NCBI RefSeq assembly: GCF_006439355.1
Contig: NZ_VFTG01000023.1
Coordinates: 16,665 to 80,664 of the forward strand
Reading direction: 5' to 3'
Source: Mesorhizobium sp. B4-1-3
GTDB lineage: Bacteria > Pseudomonadota > Alphaproteobacteria > Rhizobiales > Rhizobiaceae
Length of the DNA stretch: 64,000 nucleotides
The position numbers were made by a program, and so were the translations under genes. The notes under the pieces were generated by a model that searched no databases, had not been told where the DNA came from, and saw nothing but the letters and a program-made list of their open reading frames with translations. Positions 33,396-43,033 of the stretch are shown piece after piece (within the stretch, counting starts at the first letter, position 1; each line of letters starts with the position of its first letter).

Positions 33396-34529
33396 TCAGC
33401 CAGCCGGCGGCCAAACTTCGGATGCCTTTCTCGATCCCCACGGGATCTCATAGCCAGGTAGTGTCCAGACACTGTCGTGGAGGATTGGATCAACTCCAGG
33501 CTCTCTCCGGCCGAAGAGATTGATGCGCCAGCCCTTGCGGCCTGTCGAGGCGTCGTAACGCCGCTTCGGCACGAACTCCGCAGCCCACCATTTCCAGGTC
33601 ATGGAATTGTGAATCGGGAGATCACGGTTTTCAGCGTCGAGGGCGATTTGATGAAGTAAGGCGCCTTTAGCCGCGTCCTCCACGAGAAGCCCATGCTTCT
33701 CCGCCTCCTCAATCATCCAGCCCAATGCGATGCGCGACAGTCCGCTTTGGGCTTCCTTATAGCCACCACCGACGTCAGCATGGGCGCCGGCGAACCAGAT
33801 CTGCCGAATGTCCTGCCCCTCAGGCGTTGCGGCAAGGTTGGTGCGAAAGAATGCTCGCTTCTCATCCAAAGCGACGGCATGACGGAGGACCGCGATATCA
33901 GGATTGTCGTACGTATATGGCAGAGCCGTGGGTGAACCGATCCACCCAACTGAACTGACCGTGTCCCAGACACCGACAAAATGCGGCCGGCAGTTTTGGG
34001 TCGCTAGCTCCTGTCTGAAGTCCGCTGCAAGCTTGAAGTAAGCGTCTCGACGGTCAGTGTTGTCGCGCGCTTTGTCGATTGCCCAGAACATGTCCACCAA
34101 ATAGGGAACCATCGCATCATTGCCCGGCATCAAAAGGCCGTACATCTTGATCAGGGCGACCAGCACACGTGCAGTGTACGCGCCGCGGCTGAAGCCGAAA
34201 ACGAACAGCTGATCACCCGGGCGGAAATACGTCATGACAAAGATATAGGCATCGACGATGTCACGCTTCAGCCCGTAGCCGATGGCAAGCCCGGCAAGCT
34301 TGGCAACCTTGGCACCAAGACCTGTTACAAATCCGGGCGGAGCCTTGGTACCGATGCCTGGATGATAATAGACAAGCTGACGATCACGATCCTTACGGAG
34401 AATGCGACACAGCTTAGCAACGTTGGTGCGGTCCTCGCTGAACTGATTGGAGGTCCCGTCGCAGCAGATGACAAGATTTCGACTGCCGGCCAGCGGATCT
34501 GCCAGAGGACGGGCTGGCTCACTGTTCAT
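33396..34529 (-). CDS. DUF2235 alpha/beta hydrolase (Tle1-like lipase fold)
   Basis: 377 aa. Motifs of DUF2235 are complete: ICCDGTSNQF, the nucleophile elbow FGFSRGAYTAR (Ser114), and FAGAHADVGGGY with the acid residue. Related proteins include type VI secretion phospholipases (Tle1), but there is no secretion gene nearby. It is the third gene of a coupled minus-strand operon after the metalloprotease and MBL genes (ATGA overlap). In this setting a membrane-damaging effector released by the upstream proteins is plausible; this is inference. Confidence 0.85.
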   Translation of the reverse strand: MNSEPARPLADPLAGSRNLVICCDGTSNQFSEDRTNVAKLCRILRKDRDRQLVYYHPGIGTKAPPGFVTGLGAKVAKLAGLAIGYGLKRDIVDAYIFVMTYFRPGDQLFVFGFSRGAYTARVLVALIKMYGLLMPGNDAMVPYLVDMFWAIDKARDNTDRRDAYFKLAADFRQELATQNCRPHFVGVWDTVSSVGWIGSPTALPYTYDNPDIAVLRHAVALDEKRAFFRTNLAATPEGQDIRQIWFAGAHADVGGGYKEAQSGLSRIALGWMIEEAEKHGLLVEDAAKGALLHQIALDAENRDLPIHNSMTWKWWAAEFVPKRRYDASTGRKGWRINLFGRREPGVDPILHDSVWTLPGYEIPWGSRKASEVWPPAG

Positions 34530-35812
34530 GACAAATCCAGGGAAGTTTCGTGGAAGAGTTCGTTGCCCTTCAGACTTTGCGTTGTGAAGAGCGCACTTTG
34601 GTGTTCAAGCGCCTGCACCAATGTTTGGCGGGGAACCTCAGTGCGCCGTTCTTCGTCCCCATGCTTGTGAGCCATGGTGGACATCAGAGTTTGGAGCCGC
34701 CCCGGGTTGCCCTCAACAGACCTTTGCTCGAAGAGCTCCCAGAGCGATTTCGGTGTCGCGTTTAGGCTTCCGTGATGGCCAACCTTGTAGAGATCGACCT
34801 TCTTGAGCTTCTCTCGCACGGCAGCCTGACTTAGCGCAAAGGACCAGTTCTCTATCTGAGCATCGCCTGGGAAGAGAAGGCTCTTCGACCCGCAGCGAAA
34901 CAGCAGAATCAGGCTCGTGTTGTTCAGCACACTGTCTAGGATGCGCACCAGTCTCAACATCTGGTCGGCGCGCAAGCGCTTCGCTTGACGAATGATCCAG
35001 CGCGCATCGATCGGGAAATGGCCAGCGGTCTTTTCAGCCGTAAAATCGGGGAACAGTGGAGCGACCCGTTGCGCTTTCGTTGGACCGAGGGACGAAGCGG
35101 CATGCGCCATGAGATGCCAGAATTCGTCCTGGTCGCGGCTGCGCTGCTTGGTGATACTGTCCGACTGCTCGATTGAGGGTGGCCCCAAAATGTCGATCTT
35201 GACCCCGGGAAGCAGGCCTTCAAGCGCGGTCTTGTCGCCAGCTTTCGCATATTCGCGGGTAGCCGACATCGTCATTAGGTTTTCGACGGCTTCTAGATTT
35301 GCGAGATTGTTCTCGCCCATGAAGGAAAGTTCCTGGCGAAGCGCAGGCGACAGATAGCGGACGCGCTTAACCTCACTGAGGATCGCGCCAGCCACCTGTT
35401 GCATGGCGGCCAGTGACGAAACGTGGTGAGCCGAGAGCGATACTCCTCGCGGCAACGGACCCTTGGCGTCCACGGCTAGTTCCGGATCCTCTGTCCACGG
35501 CTGTAAAACAAGTTCTGGTCTCAGGTCCGCGATCGTCTTTCCCGATGATGGTCTGTGCTTCTTCGTCCCAAAGCCGGAAATGTGGTCCTTGTGGCGGTGG
35601 GTGGCGACGACCGCTAGTCTCTCGTCGTTTGTCCGTACGGCGATGTTGTTGGCGATCAGTTCGAGTTGGTTTTTCGGGACCCCGTCAGGCAATCCGGTCG
35701 AACCGAAATCGACGAGCACATGCCGCTTCTCGTTCGGATATTCGAACGAGAGCAGGAAGCAGTCGCCGAAACCCACTTGATAGGAGGTGATGACTACACG
35801 GCTGGGCTTCAT
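34526..35812 (-). CDS. MBL-fold metallohydrolase (ComEC/Rec2-like)
   Basis: 428 aa. The metal site motif THRHKDHISG (His72, His74, Asp76, His77), an acidic metal ligand in LLFPGDAQIENW, and GHHGSLNATPKSLW place it in the ComEC-type MBL family, which includes nucleases. The N-terminal segment VGFGDCFLLSF is also typical. The start overlaps the protease stop by one base (TGATG), and the stop overlaps the hydrolase start. Stand-alone proteins of this kind are repeatedly found in bacterial defence islands, but their targets are not known. Confidence 0.83.
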   Translation of the reverse strand: MKPSRVVITSYQVGFGDCFLLSFEYPNEKRHVLVDFGSTGLPDGVPKNQLELIANNIAVRTNDERLAVVATHRHKDHISGFGTKKHRPSSGKTIADLRPELVLQPWTEDPELAVDAKGPLPRGVSLSAHHVSSLAAMQQVAGAILSEVKRVRYLSPALRQELSFMGENNLANLEAVENLMTMSATREYAKAGDKTALEGLLPGVKIDILGPPSIEQSDSITKQRSRDQDEFWHLMAHAASSLGPTKAQRVAPLFPDFTAEKTAGHFPIDARWIIRQAKRLRADQMLRLVRILDSVLNNTSLILLFRCGSKSLLFPGDAQIENWSFALSQAAVREKLKKVDLYKVGHHGSLNATPKSLWELFEQRSVEGNPGRLQTLMSTMAHKHGDEERRTEVPRQTLVQALEHQSALFTTQSLKGNELFHETSLDLS

Positions 35813-37536
35813 CAGACCCTCTCTTGTACACCGCTACGGGCAAGGTGCAGAGCGGAGAAATTCCCTGCTTTTTTCGTGTCCAAAAGGCCTTGCTTCCAGA
35901 GATAAGCGAGCCGATCCTCTTGTCGCTTCCTGTCACCCCGATCCTTCAAAAGATGATTGGCAATCTGATACTTTAGCTGGCCATATTCGTCGAAGACCAG
36001 CGTTCCGCCGCCAAGCAGCCGCAGAGAACGCCACGATTCTATGCCATTTGGTACTTCGACTTTAAAGTCCGAACGAAGCTCGCCGGCCGTGACCGTCAGG
36101 ACCTGCACATACTCAGCGATCGTCTCGCGCAAAACGAAACCGTCGGGCGCGATGCGCACGCTCGGGCGTACCGATTGCACCTCGATATAACCGATGTCGC
36201 CAATCTTTAGCGTTCTTCGGTTTTCCCAGATGAAGCGGAAGACCTCCTCGTTGTCCCGTAGCATCGAATCGAAATGTGTCCGGCTGTAAACCATCTCGTC
36301 GTCGCAGCGCAGCCAAGTGCCGTCTGTGGAAGCCCGTCCACTTGGGAGGATGCCGAAGGCCTCGAAGTTCGCCAGCAACGCGTCTCGATAGCCGTAGCGA
36401 TCGTCAGGAACGACCTCGCGGTCAACGGTCAAAAGGGCAGAGAGATAGTCAGAAAATGAAAGATCGGTGGGTGGGCAATAGTCGACGGCACGAATGGCCA
36501 TGGTCAGAAGATGGTCTGCCGCACGCGCACCCTCCTCTATCACCAGTGACCTGTCCTTCTGCCCGTTGACGATCGTACCGATGCGGCTCAGGCGACTGAT
36601 CCATATGTCGAGAAATGACCGCAACATGGCGGCAACGAGCAGTTCGCCGCGTTTGTGGACCTCCTGGTATGCTGGATCGTCGATGTAATTCCTGCCGGGC
36701 GGCAACGTGATCGAATGGCGAAGTGCGGAACCTCGGACGCCACTTAGTTCTTGCCCCATTTCGTCTGCTAGGCGGAAGAGGACCGAGTTGGCGAGCGTGT
36801 CCCTTTCGAGCAGCGCTTGGTCGATCAATGCCCCCGCAGCTGCTCCATCGAGTGCCGCACCGACGACATCAGGAATCGCAAAGATGGAAAGGAGCGCGAC
36901 AACGTCTGCTAGACCCTCATGAAATGCGCCCTGATCGGGCGCAGACGGCTCTAGATACCGCGAGCGCAGTCCATCAAGGATTGCGTGAGTAGTCTCGTGA
37001 GCAATGACATCATGCGACAAACAGGAAAAAACTGTATGCGTTTTGCCCTGTTTGTCGGGAAAGCTTTCAAAATACCCGAAGAACAACGACCGATCGTCGC
37101 GTGAGTAAAAAGCGTTTGGCTCAGCGAATGCGTGAGGCAAGATGTTGAGTTGATGGCCCTCGCACCCCCATTGCACTCGGCGGCCAAGAGCGAACTCGAA
37201 GCGCGCCAGAATGCGCATGGCAATAGCATAGACATTCTGTGCATGAAAACGCGGATCGGAGAGTAGCGTTTCGTCCGGCGCGTTCTCATACGGGTCGGTA
37301 TATTCGCCTTCGAGCCCGGACGGCAGGCTCGCTGGCCGATACAGGGCATTAGCGGTCACATCATAGTCTACAACCACGACCCTATAGCCGCGTGGACCCG
37401 GCAACAGTTCTTCGGCGGGAACATCAATCGATGCTCTGACAATTCGATTATCTACTTTGACGGATGGATCTTGGGCAATGATTGACAACTGCCGGCTACT
37501 ACGAAGGCTATGTCGCGTCCCCTTCACATTGCGCAT
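35812..37536 (-). CDS. Gluzincin-type zinc metalloprotease
   Basis: 574 aa from the ATG at 37536, preceded by GGAAGGGGG; an upstream ATG adds 17 residues of no character. HETTH (residues 180-184) followed by Glu207 in AFHEGLADVVALL is the thermolysin-like zinc site. A large C-terminal region with beta-rich sequence (IGYIEVQSVRPSVRI, then GGGTLVFDEYGQLKY) probably serves recognition. It has no signal peptide, so it acts in the cytoplasm. It is first in the operon with the MBL and DUF2235 genes, suggesting a sensor-protease that activates them. Family name unknown. Confidence 0.78.
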   Translation of the reverse strand: MRNVKGTRHSLRSSRQLSIIAQDPSVKVDNRIVRASIDVPAEELLPGPRGYRVVVVDYDVTANALYRPASLPSGLEGEYTDPYENAPDETLLSDPRFHAQNVYAIAMRILARFEFALGRRVQWGCEGHQLNILPHAFAEPNAFYSRDDRSLFFGYFESFPDKQGKTHTVFSCLSHDVIAHETTHAILDGLRSRYLEPSAPDQGAFHEGLADVVALLSIFAIPDVVGAALDGAAAGALIDQALLERDTLANSVLFRLADEMGQELSGVRGSALRHSITLPPGRNYIDDPAYQEVHKRGELLVAAMLRSFLDIWISRLSRIGTIVNGQKDRSLVIEEGARAADHLLTMAIRAVDYCPPTDLSFSDYLSALLTVDREVVPDDRYGYRDALLANFEAFGILPSGRASTDGTWLRCDDEMVYSRTHFDSMLRDNEEVFRFIWENRRTLKIGDIGYIEVQSVRPSVRIAPDGFVLRETIAEYVQVLTVTAGELRSDFKVEVPNGIESWRSLRLLGGGTLVFDEYGQLKYQIANHLLKDRGDRKRQEDRLAYLWKQGLLDTKKAGNFSALHLARSGVQERV

Positions 37537-38068
37537 GCGTACCCCCTTCCGCAAGACAAGATGGCGATAAACTTCCAAGAAAAGCAACTATCAAACTACG
37601 CGCCGATCGCGACAAACTCCTCCACGCGGAAAGTCCTGGAGGGACACCAAGACGCTCTTTGCAGCCACTGTCGGGAATCCAGCCGGGACCTTCGCAATCG
37701 ACCGCGATTACCTTTTTTGCCGCCGTCGACCCAGCCGGATGGTTCCGACGACACAGCATAATCTTCTCCCGAGGCGTCGGAGCTGACTGCGGTTTTGGTG
37801 CCAGTCAGCGCCCAATTTCTGCAACAGCAAGACAGCCCAGCAAAAGCGTGGCCCTAGTGCCGATAGAGTTGTCTAGCATTTGCGAACTCCATCATTTACT
37901 GCCGCAGTCTAAGGCCGACTGCATATCCGAATGCGAAAACACATATTTCTGTTCATAACCATCAAAATCGACCAAATTCATCCTTTCTGATTCGCCTTTT
38001 CAGACTCGCCATTATTAGATGCAGACCGCACATGGAAAGTACCTCTCAACTCTCTACGACACTGGGAT
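37537..38068. other. Divergent promoter region between the protease and helicase operons
   Basis: About 530 bases without a supported gene, more AT-rich than the surroundings, especially 37920-38030. Both divergent operons must start here. Short frames are present but lack ribosome sites or protein-like sequence. I found no clear palindrome. Confidence 0.45.
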
Positions 38069-41000
38069 ATGAGCCTATTTCCTGCTTGGCGTGGCACGCT
38101 TAAATTTCCAGCACTGCCAGATCGCGGCCTGAAGGTCGGCGGCAATCGCATCGTTCAGCGCGTCTTTGGCGGCGCTTCCACGAAGGCACAAATCTCACCG
38201 TCACAGATCAAGGGGCACGATCTCATCACTACGGAGCTCAGTCCTCCGTATCGCGAGATTCTCTTTCGCCGAAAGGGTGCGCGCCGGGTATCCACCCCGC
38301 TGCCCGTGGTCGCGGCACCGAGCGTCGACGAGCCCGACAACCTTCCTGAGACCTTTGAGATCCAATGGGATTCCCAAGGCGAATTGGCGACATACGCCGA
38401 CACGCCGGAAAGGGTCCTGCAGTCATGGATCAACAGATTCGATTTTCGGATCGAGGACGAGGAGCACGACCTCCCGGGCTTGCGCACCCCGCAGATCGGC
38501 GCACTGCACGCTATCTCCGCCCACTTTGCAGTCGGCTCCAGTTTTGAACCAGCCACCGTCGTCCTTCCGACGGGCACCGGCAAAACAGAAACCATGCTAG
38601 CAACGCTCGTCTACCGACGGCTTGGACGCACACTCGTCCTCGTTCCCAGTGATACACTGCGAAGCCAAATCGCTGGCAAGTTCATTAGCCTTGGCATTCT
38701 GCCCATGGCCCAGGTCATCACGCACGACCTCGCCAAGCCTCGTGTCGCAATTATCACCACTGGCATAAGGTCGGCGGATGAACTGAAATCGATCATCCAG
38801 AACGCAAACGTGATCGTTGCCCTTCCGAACGTCCTCGACGCTTCGGACGCCGCGGTAGTCCGCCGTCTTGCAGACGCATGCTCGGATCTTATCGTCGATG
38901 AGGCCCACCACATCACTGCCAGCACATGGCAGAGTGTTCGGGAGCACTTCGCTGCAAAGCGTATTCTCCAATTCACCGCAACGCCGTTCCGGCGTGATGG
39001 CAAGCGCATCGATGGCAAAATCATCTTCAACTACAAGCTCGGTGATGCCCAGGCCGCCGGCTATTACCGCCCTATAAACCTCAAAACGATCGAAGAATAC
39101 GGGGACGAGCAAGCCCGCGATGTCGCAATTGCCAATGAAGCCATTGCGACGCTCCGCCATGACCGGAACGACCTGAAGCTCGATCACCTGCTGATGGCGC
39201 GGACGTCGTCAAAGAACCGGGCCGAAGCGGTGGGCCGCATCTACCAGCGTCTCGCTCCGGACCTCAAACCGGTCGTCGTATACTCTGGTCCCGGGCGCAG
39301 CTTGATCAATCGCGAGGCTATGGCCCAACTCTTCGATCGAGGAGCCGACGGAGCCCGGATCGTCATCTGCGTTGACATGCTGGGGGAAGGGTTCGACCTG
39401 CCGTACCTCAAGGTCGCGGCCCTTCACGACACGCATAAGTCGCTGGCCGTGACACTTCAGTTCATCGGCCGATTCACCCGAAAAGGTCCCGCTGACAAAA
39501 TTGGCGAGGCGACGGTCGTGACCAATGTTGCCGACCCCAATGCAGAAGCAAAACTCGCCGACCTCTACGCAGAAGGAGCCGACTGGGATCTGCTCATTAA
39601 GCGCTTGAGCGAGGAGAGAATTGCGCAAGAGTTGCGGCTGCAGGACGTGGTGCTTGCCCTCAAGGAGTCTGGTGATCTCCATGCCAACCTTTCGCTTTGG
39701 AACCTCCGGCCGGCGCTTTCAGCACAGCTCTTCCGGACGAGATGCGAGGATTGGAAACCACTGGCCTTCGCGTCGGTGCTTCAGAAAGACTCAGAGAGTT
39801 GGTACGCGCTCAGTGAAAAGGACGCCGTTCTGGTCGCCGTAGTATGCCGTTCTAGTGAAGTGACCTGGGGCAACTACCAGAATGTGTACGACACAATCTA
39901 CGACCTCTTGATTCTCAAGTGGGATAAGGTTGCTGGAGCGCTTTGCCTCTTCGCGAGCGACTACGACGCGTTACGGTCCGAGAAGCTCGCCAAGGCGGTC
40001 ACGAACGACGAGACAACGCTGGTGTCGGGTACGCCAATCTTCAACATTCTCAACAATGTCGAGCTGCCGCTAGTGAAGAGCCTTGGTTCGTCGCGTATCG
40101 GTGCAATCAGCTTCACCTCGTATTTTGGGCCAAACGTCACGGAAGGTCTCGCAAGTATCGAGAAGGCTGAATCCTCGCTAAACAACCTCGCCTGCCTTGG
40201 ATACGAGGACGGAGAGCGCGTCCTCTGGGGAGGGACTCAGCGCCGCGGAAAGGTGTGGCAGCAAAAGTCCGGCACAATATCCGACTGGATAGAGTGGACC
40301 GCCGCGACGTGGGCGAAGGTCTCGTCCGAAGTTGAGAGCGAGAGCAACGTCGTGCGCGACTTCCTTCGCCCGGAAAGACTGACGAAGTCGTACTCCGCAT
40401 GGCCGATATCGGCTCAATGGGGTGAGCAGGCGCAAATGCGTTTCAACGACCGGCAGTTTGTCATCTTTGGTTCGTCTGAAGTCCCTGCTTTTGCCGTTGA
40501 TCTAAATCTCGGTGATGTCGGATCGAACGGCGAAATCGTCTTCCGTATCGAAAGCGACGGCGCGACATCCGAATATGCCCTCGTTATCAGCGAGGGGATT
40601 CCAGGCGGCTACCGCCACGACCATATTTCCGGCCCCCCGCTCCGATTCCGTCACGGCACGCTGCCGGCGGTCCCGCTGGAAGAATATCTCCAGAAGGACC
40701 CATTCATCGTCCGCTACGCAGACGGGACATACTCTTACAACTGCTACCACATTCCAGTGAAGCTGGACGTGGGGCTTTACCAGCGTGACAAGCTTGAAGC
40801 GTGGACCTGGGATGGCATCGAGCTCAACAAGGAATCGATGCACAAAGCAGGCGACCGGAAGACCATCCAGTTCCGGACATTCGAGCAGATTAAGGGAGAG
40901 TTTGACGTCATCTTCAACGATGACGGTCACGGGGAGGCAGCTGACCTCGTATGTTTGAAAGACGTCGACGACAATACGATCAAGTTATGCCTCGTCCACT

Positions 41001-41365
41001 GCAAGGGCGCTCATGAGGCGCGGGTGTCACAGGATATCCGGAACTTCTACATCGTATGCGGCCAAGCACAAAAGAGCATCCTAGCAAAGCATGCCGGGCT
41101 TCCGACACTCTATCACGATCTGAAAAGGCGGCAGGAAACCTGGGTTCGCGAAGGCCATAACCGCTTCCTGAAGGGCGAGATGAAAGGCCTTTCTTACTTC
41201 AAGGAAAAGTCGCGCCGCGCGAGACTTGAGTTCGAGATGATCATTGTCCAGCCAGGGGGCTCGGTTGCCTCCATCACCGATGACGCTTTGCGGCTGCTGG
41301 CAACAACCGAACTGTATCTGCTCAAGACCACTCAGGCGAAATTCCGGGTCGTGCTCTCGCCCTAA
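38069..41365 (+). CDS. SF2 helicase with C-terminal nuclease-like domain
   Basis: 1098 aa. Helicase motifs: VVLPTGTGKTETML (Walker A, 169-173), LIVDEAHHI (DEAH), LQFTATPFRRDGK, and QFIGRFTRKG (motif VI). The N-terminal 120 residues and the long middle part are unrecognised. Around residues 945-985, EFDVIFNDDGHGEAADLVCL then LVHCKGAHE gives the D/E...xCK pattern of a PD-(D/E)xK nuclease. The layout recalls type I/III restriction motor subunits but without a methylase nearby. It is followed with no gap by the HEPN gene. Confidence 0.83.
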   Translation: MSLFPAWRGTLKFPALPDRGLKVGGNRIVQRVFGGASTKAQISPSQIKGHDLITTELSPPYREILFRRKGARRVSTPLPVVAAPSVDEPDNLPETFEIQWDSQGELATYADTPERVLQSWINRFDFRIEDEEHDLPGLRTPQIGALHAISAHFAVGSSFEPATVVLPTGTGKTETMLATLVYRRLGRTLVLVPSDTLRSQIAGKFISLGILPMAQVITHDLAKPRVAIITTGIRSADELKSIIQNANVIVALPNVLDASDAAVVRRLADACSDLIVDEAHHITASTWQSVREHFAAKRILQFTATPFRRDGKRIDGKIIFNYKLGDAQAAGYYRPINLKTIEEYGDEQARDVAIANEAIATLRHDRNDLKLDHLLMARTSSKNRAEAVGRIYQRLAPDLKPVVVYSGPGRSLINREAMAQLFDRGADGARIVICVDMLGEGFDLPYLKVAALHDTHKSLAVTLQFIGRFTRKGPADKIGEATVVTNVADPNAEAKLADLYAEGADWDLLIKRLSEERIAQELRLQDVVLALKESGDLHANLSLWNLRPALSAQLFRTRCEDWKPLAFASVLQKDSESWYALSEKDAVLVAVVCRSSEVTWGNYQNVYDTIYDLLILKWDKVAGALCLFASDYDALRSEKLAKAVTNDETTLVSGTPIFNILNNVELPLVKSLGSSRIGAISFTSYFGPNVTEGLASIEKAESSLNNLACLGYEDGERVLWGGTQRRGKVWQQKSGTISDWIEWTAATWAKVSSEVESESNVVRDFLRPERLTKSYSAWPISAQWGEQAQMRFNDRQFVIFGSSEVPAFAVDLNLGDVGSNGEIVFRIESDGATSEYALVISEGIPGGYRHDHISGPPLRFRHGTLPAVPLEEYLQKDPFIVRYADGTYSYNCYHIPVKLDVGLYQRDKLEAWTWDGIELNKESMHKAGDRKTIQFRTFEQIKGEFDVIFNDDGHGEAADLVCLKDVDDNTIKLCLVHCKGAHEARVSQDIRNFYIVCGQAQKSILAKHAGLPTLYHDLKRRQETWVREGHNRFLKGEMKGLSYFKEKSRRARLEFEMIIVQPGGSVASITDDALRLLATTELYLLKTTQAKFRVVLSP

Positions 41366-42994
41366 GTGCGACGTCACCCGACTGCGGATGAAAAAGTGAA
41401 AGCGATGATCGCGAAGCCTGGCTTCGAAGACCTGAACAAGTTTTGCGAGCGCAGCCTCACGAAGATGAACGACGCTGAGGCGATCGCGCACATTGGGCAG
41501 TTGATCGACGACTCGTTTGACGCGTCCTTTGAGCGCGGCGCCAAGCGTGCGCTCTATCTGCTGGACGAATTATCCAATCGTGGACTCGACGATACCCCCG
41601 GCGCTTTGATCGAATACTTCAGAGCCAATGCTTGGGCGACACTGTCGAATATAGCGAACGTCCGACGATCTTGGTCCTGGGAGGCGCCCGAGAGGCAGGC
41701 GGAAATGCTTGCTCTGTCGCGTGCCTCAAACCATCCTGGCTTCGCGGGCCTCGATAAGGTCCGGCGATGCCAAATTCTCACCAACCACGCGAACCTCCTC
41801 CACGAGGTCGGCCGTTCGATCGATGCGATCGCTATCTGGGATGCCGCTCTGAAGATCATCCCAAGCTTCGCAATGGCGAGCGGCAACCGCGGCTCTGGAC
41901 TCAAAAGCTATGCTGGCATGGTAGTCGATAACCGCGAGCGCGCGATCCTGTCTCTACACGCATTCGACGGCCTTTGTTCGACGGTGTCCGAGGGTGCAGT
42001 CTATGATTCAGCCGATCCACAACCCGCACTCGCCCATTTCGCGAACCTAGCGACGGAACTCGCTGCGGCCGTCAATATCGACGCGGTCCGGGAGATGCAG
42101 GACTTAGATCGTGGCGATGAGGGTCGGTCGAAGTCCGAACGTGCCTATCGTCGCTGGTGCCTTAGGCACCGGCTCTTCCTGTGCCCCTTGAACGATCTCG
42201 GACCGCATTTGGCCGCAGCGACCGACGACCTAATGCTGCCGCCCCTAACCGAAAAATTCGGCGAACGCCCCGACGGCCATCTACCTCCTCCGATCATCAG
42301 CTTCTTCAGTCAGATGAAGCAGGAATATGCCTCCGCGCGCTTTATGCTATTCGAGGGGATGAGCAGCACGAGCGTCCATTTCTCTGACCGCGGCGTCGCG
42401 CTCACCGACACGCTTGACTATCCCCTATATTCATTAGCCAGCGAGCGGGTCCGCACGGCCTTTCGCACCGCCTATTCGCTGCTCGACAAGGTCGCCTTTC
42501 TCGTTGATCGCTACTGGGGTCTAGGCAAGGTGCCATACAGGATCAGCTTCAAGAACGTGTGGATGGTCGAGAACAAGGCGCGCTTGCTGCCACAGTTCGA
42601 GAAGCTGAACAATCTGCCACTGCGCGGCCTGTTCTGGTTGTCAAAAGAGCTGTTTGACGATCAACTCAAGCAGACCACAGCGGCCGATGCCCGGGAGCTG
42701 CACGGCATCCGCAATGCGCTGGAGCACACCTATCTGCGGGTGAGCGAAGGTTGGGCCAAGCCATTCGTGATCAAAGGGACGAGCAACAATGGCTTCGGTA
42801 TCGCCATCGGAAGCGACGAACTCGAAGCCAAGGCGGTCCGCGTCATGCAGATGGCGCGATCGGCACTATTCTACATATCCTTCGCGATCGGCGTCGAAGA
42901 GCGGAAGAAGCAACTTGCGAAGCCCGGCCAGCTGGCTGGCTCGATGCCGCTCTATGGTCTCGACGACAGACGGAAGCGGCGCGATCCATCATAA
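41366..42994 (+). CDS. LA2681-like HEPN RNase with helical repeats
   Basis: 542 aa from a GTG that directly abuts the helicase TAA; an ATG 13 codons later is an alternative. The first half is helical, with TPR-like pairs (LTNHANLLHEVGRSIDAIAI). The C-terminal part contains DARELHGIRNALEHTYLRV near residue 450, the R-N-x-x-x-H motif of HEPN RNases, in a context resembling the LA2681 HEPN family. Such domains cut host or viral RNA to stop growth on infection. Zero spacing to the helicase implies one two-protein system. Confidence 0.8.
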   Translation: MRRHPTADEKVKAMIAKPGFEDLNKFCERSLTKMNDAEAIAHIGQLIDDSFDASFERGAKRALYLLDELSNRGLDDTPGALIEYFRANAWATLSNIANVRRSWSWEAPERQAEMLALSRASNHPGFAGLDKVRRCQILTNHANLLHEVGRSIDAIAIWDAALKIIPSFAMASGNRGSGLKSYAGMVVDNRERAILSLHAFDGLCSTVSEGAVYDSADPQPALAHFANLATELAAAVNIDAVREMQDLDRGDEGRSKSERAYRRWCLRHRLFLCPLNDLGPHLAAATDDLMLPPLTEKFGERPDGHLPPPIISFFSQMKQEYASARFMLFEGMSSTSVHFSDRGVALTDTLDYPLYSLASERVRTAFRTAYSLLDKVAFLVDRYWGLGKVPYRISFKNVWMVENKARLLPQFEKLNNLPLRGLFWLSKELFDDQLKQTTAADARELHGIRNALEHTYLRVSEGWAKPFVIKGTSNNGFGIAIGSDELEAKAVRVMQMARSALFYISFAIGVEERKKQLAKPGQLAGSMPLYGLDDRRKRRDPS

Positions 42995-43033
42995 GTCGGT
43001 TCAAGCCCATGGTGTTCGAAGCATCTTAGTCAG

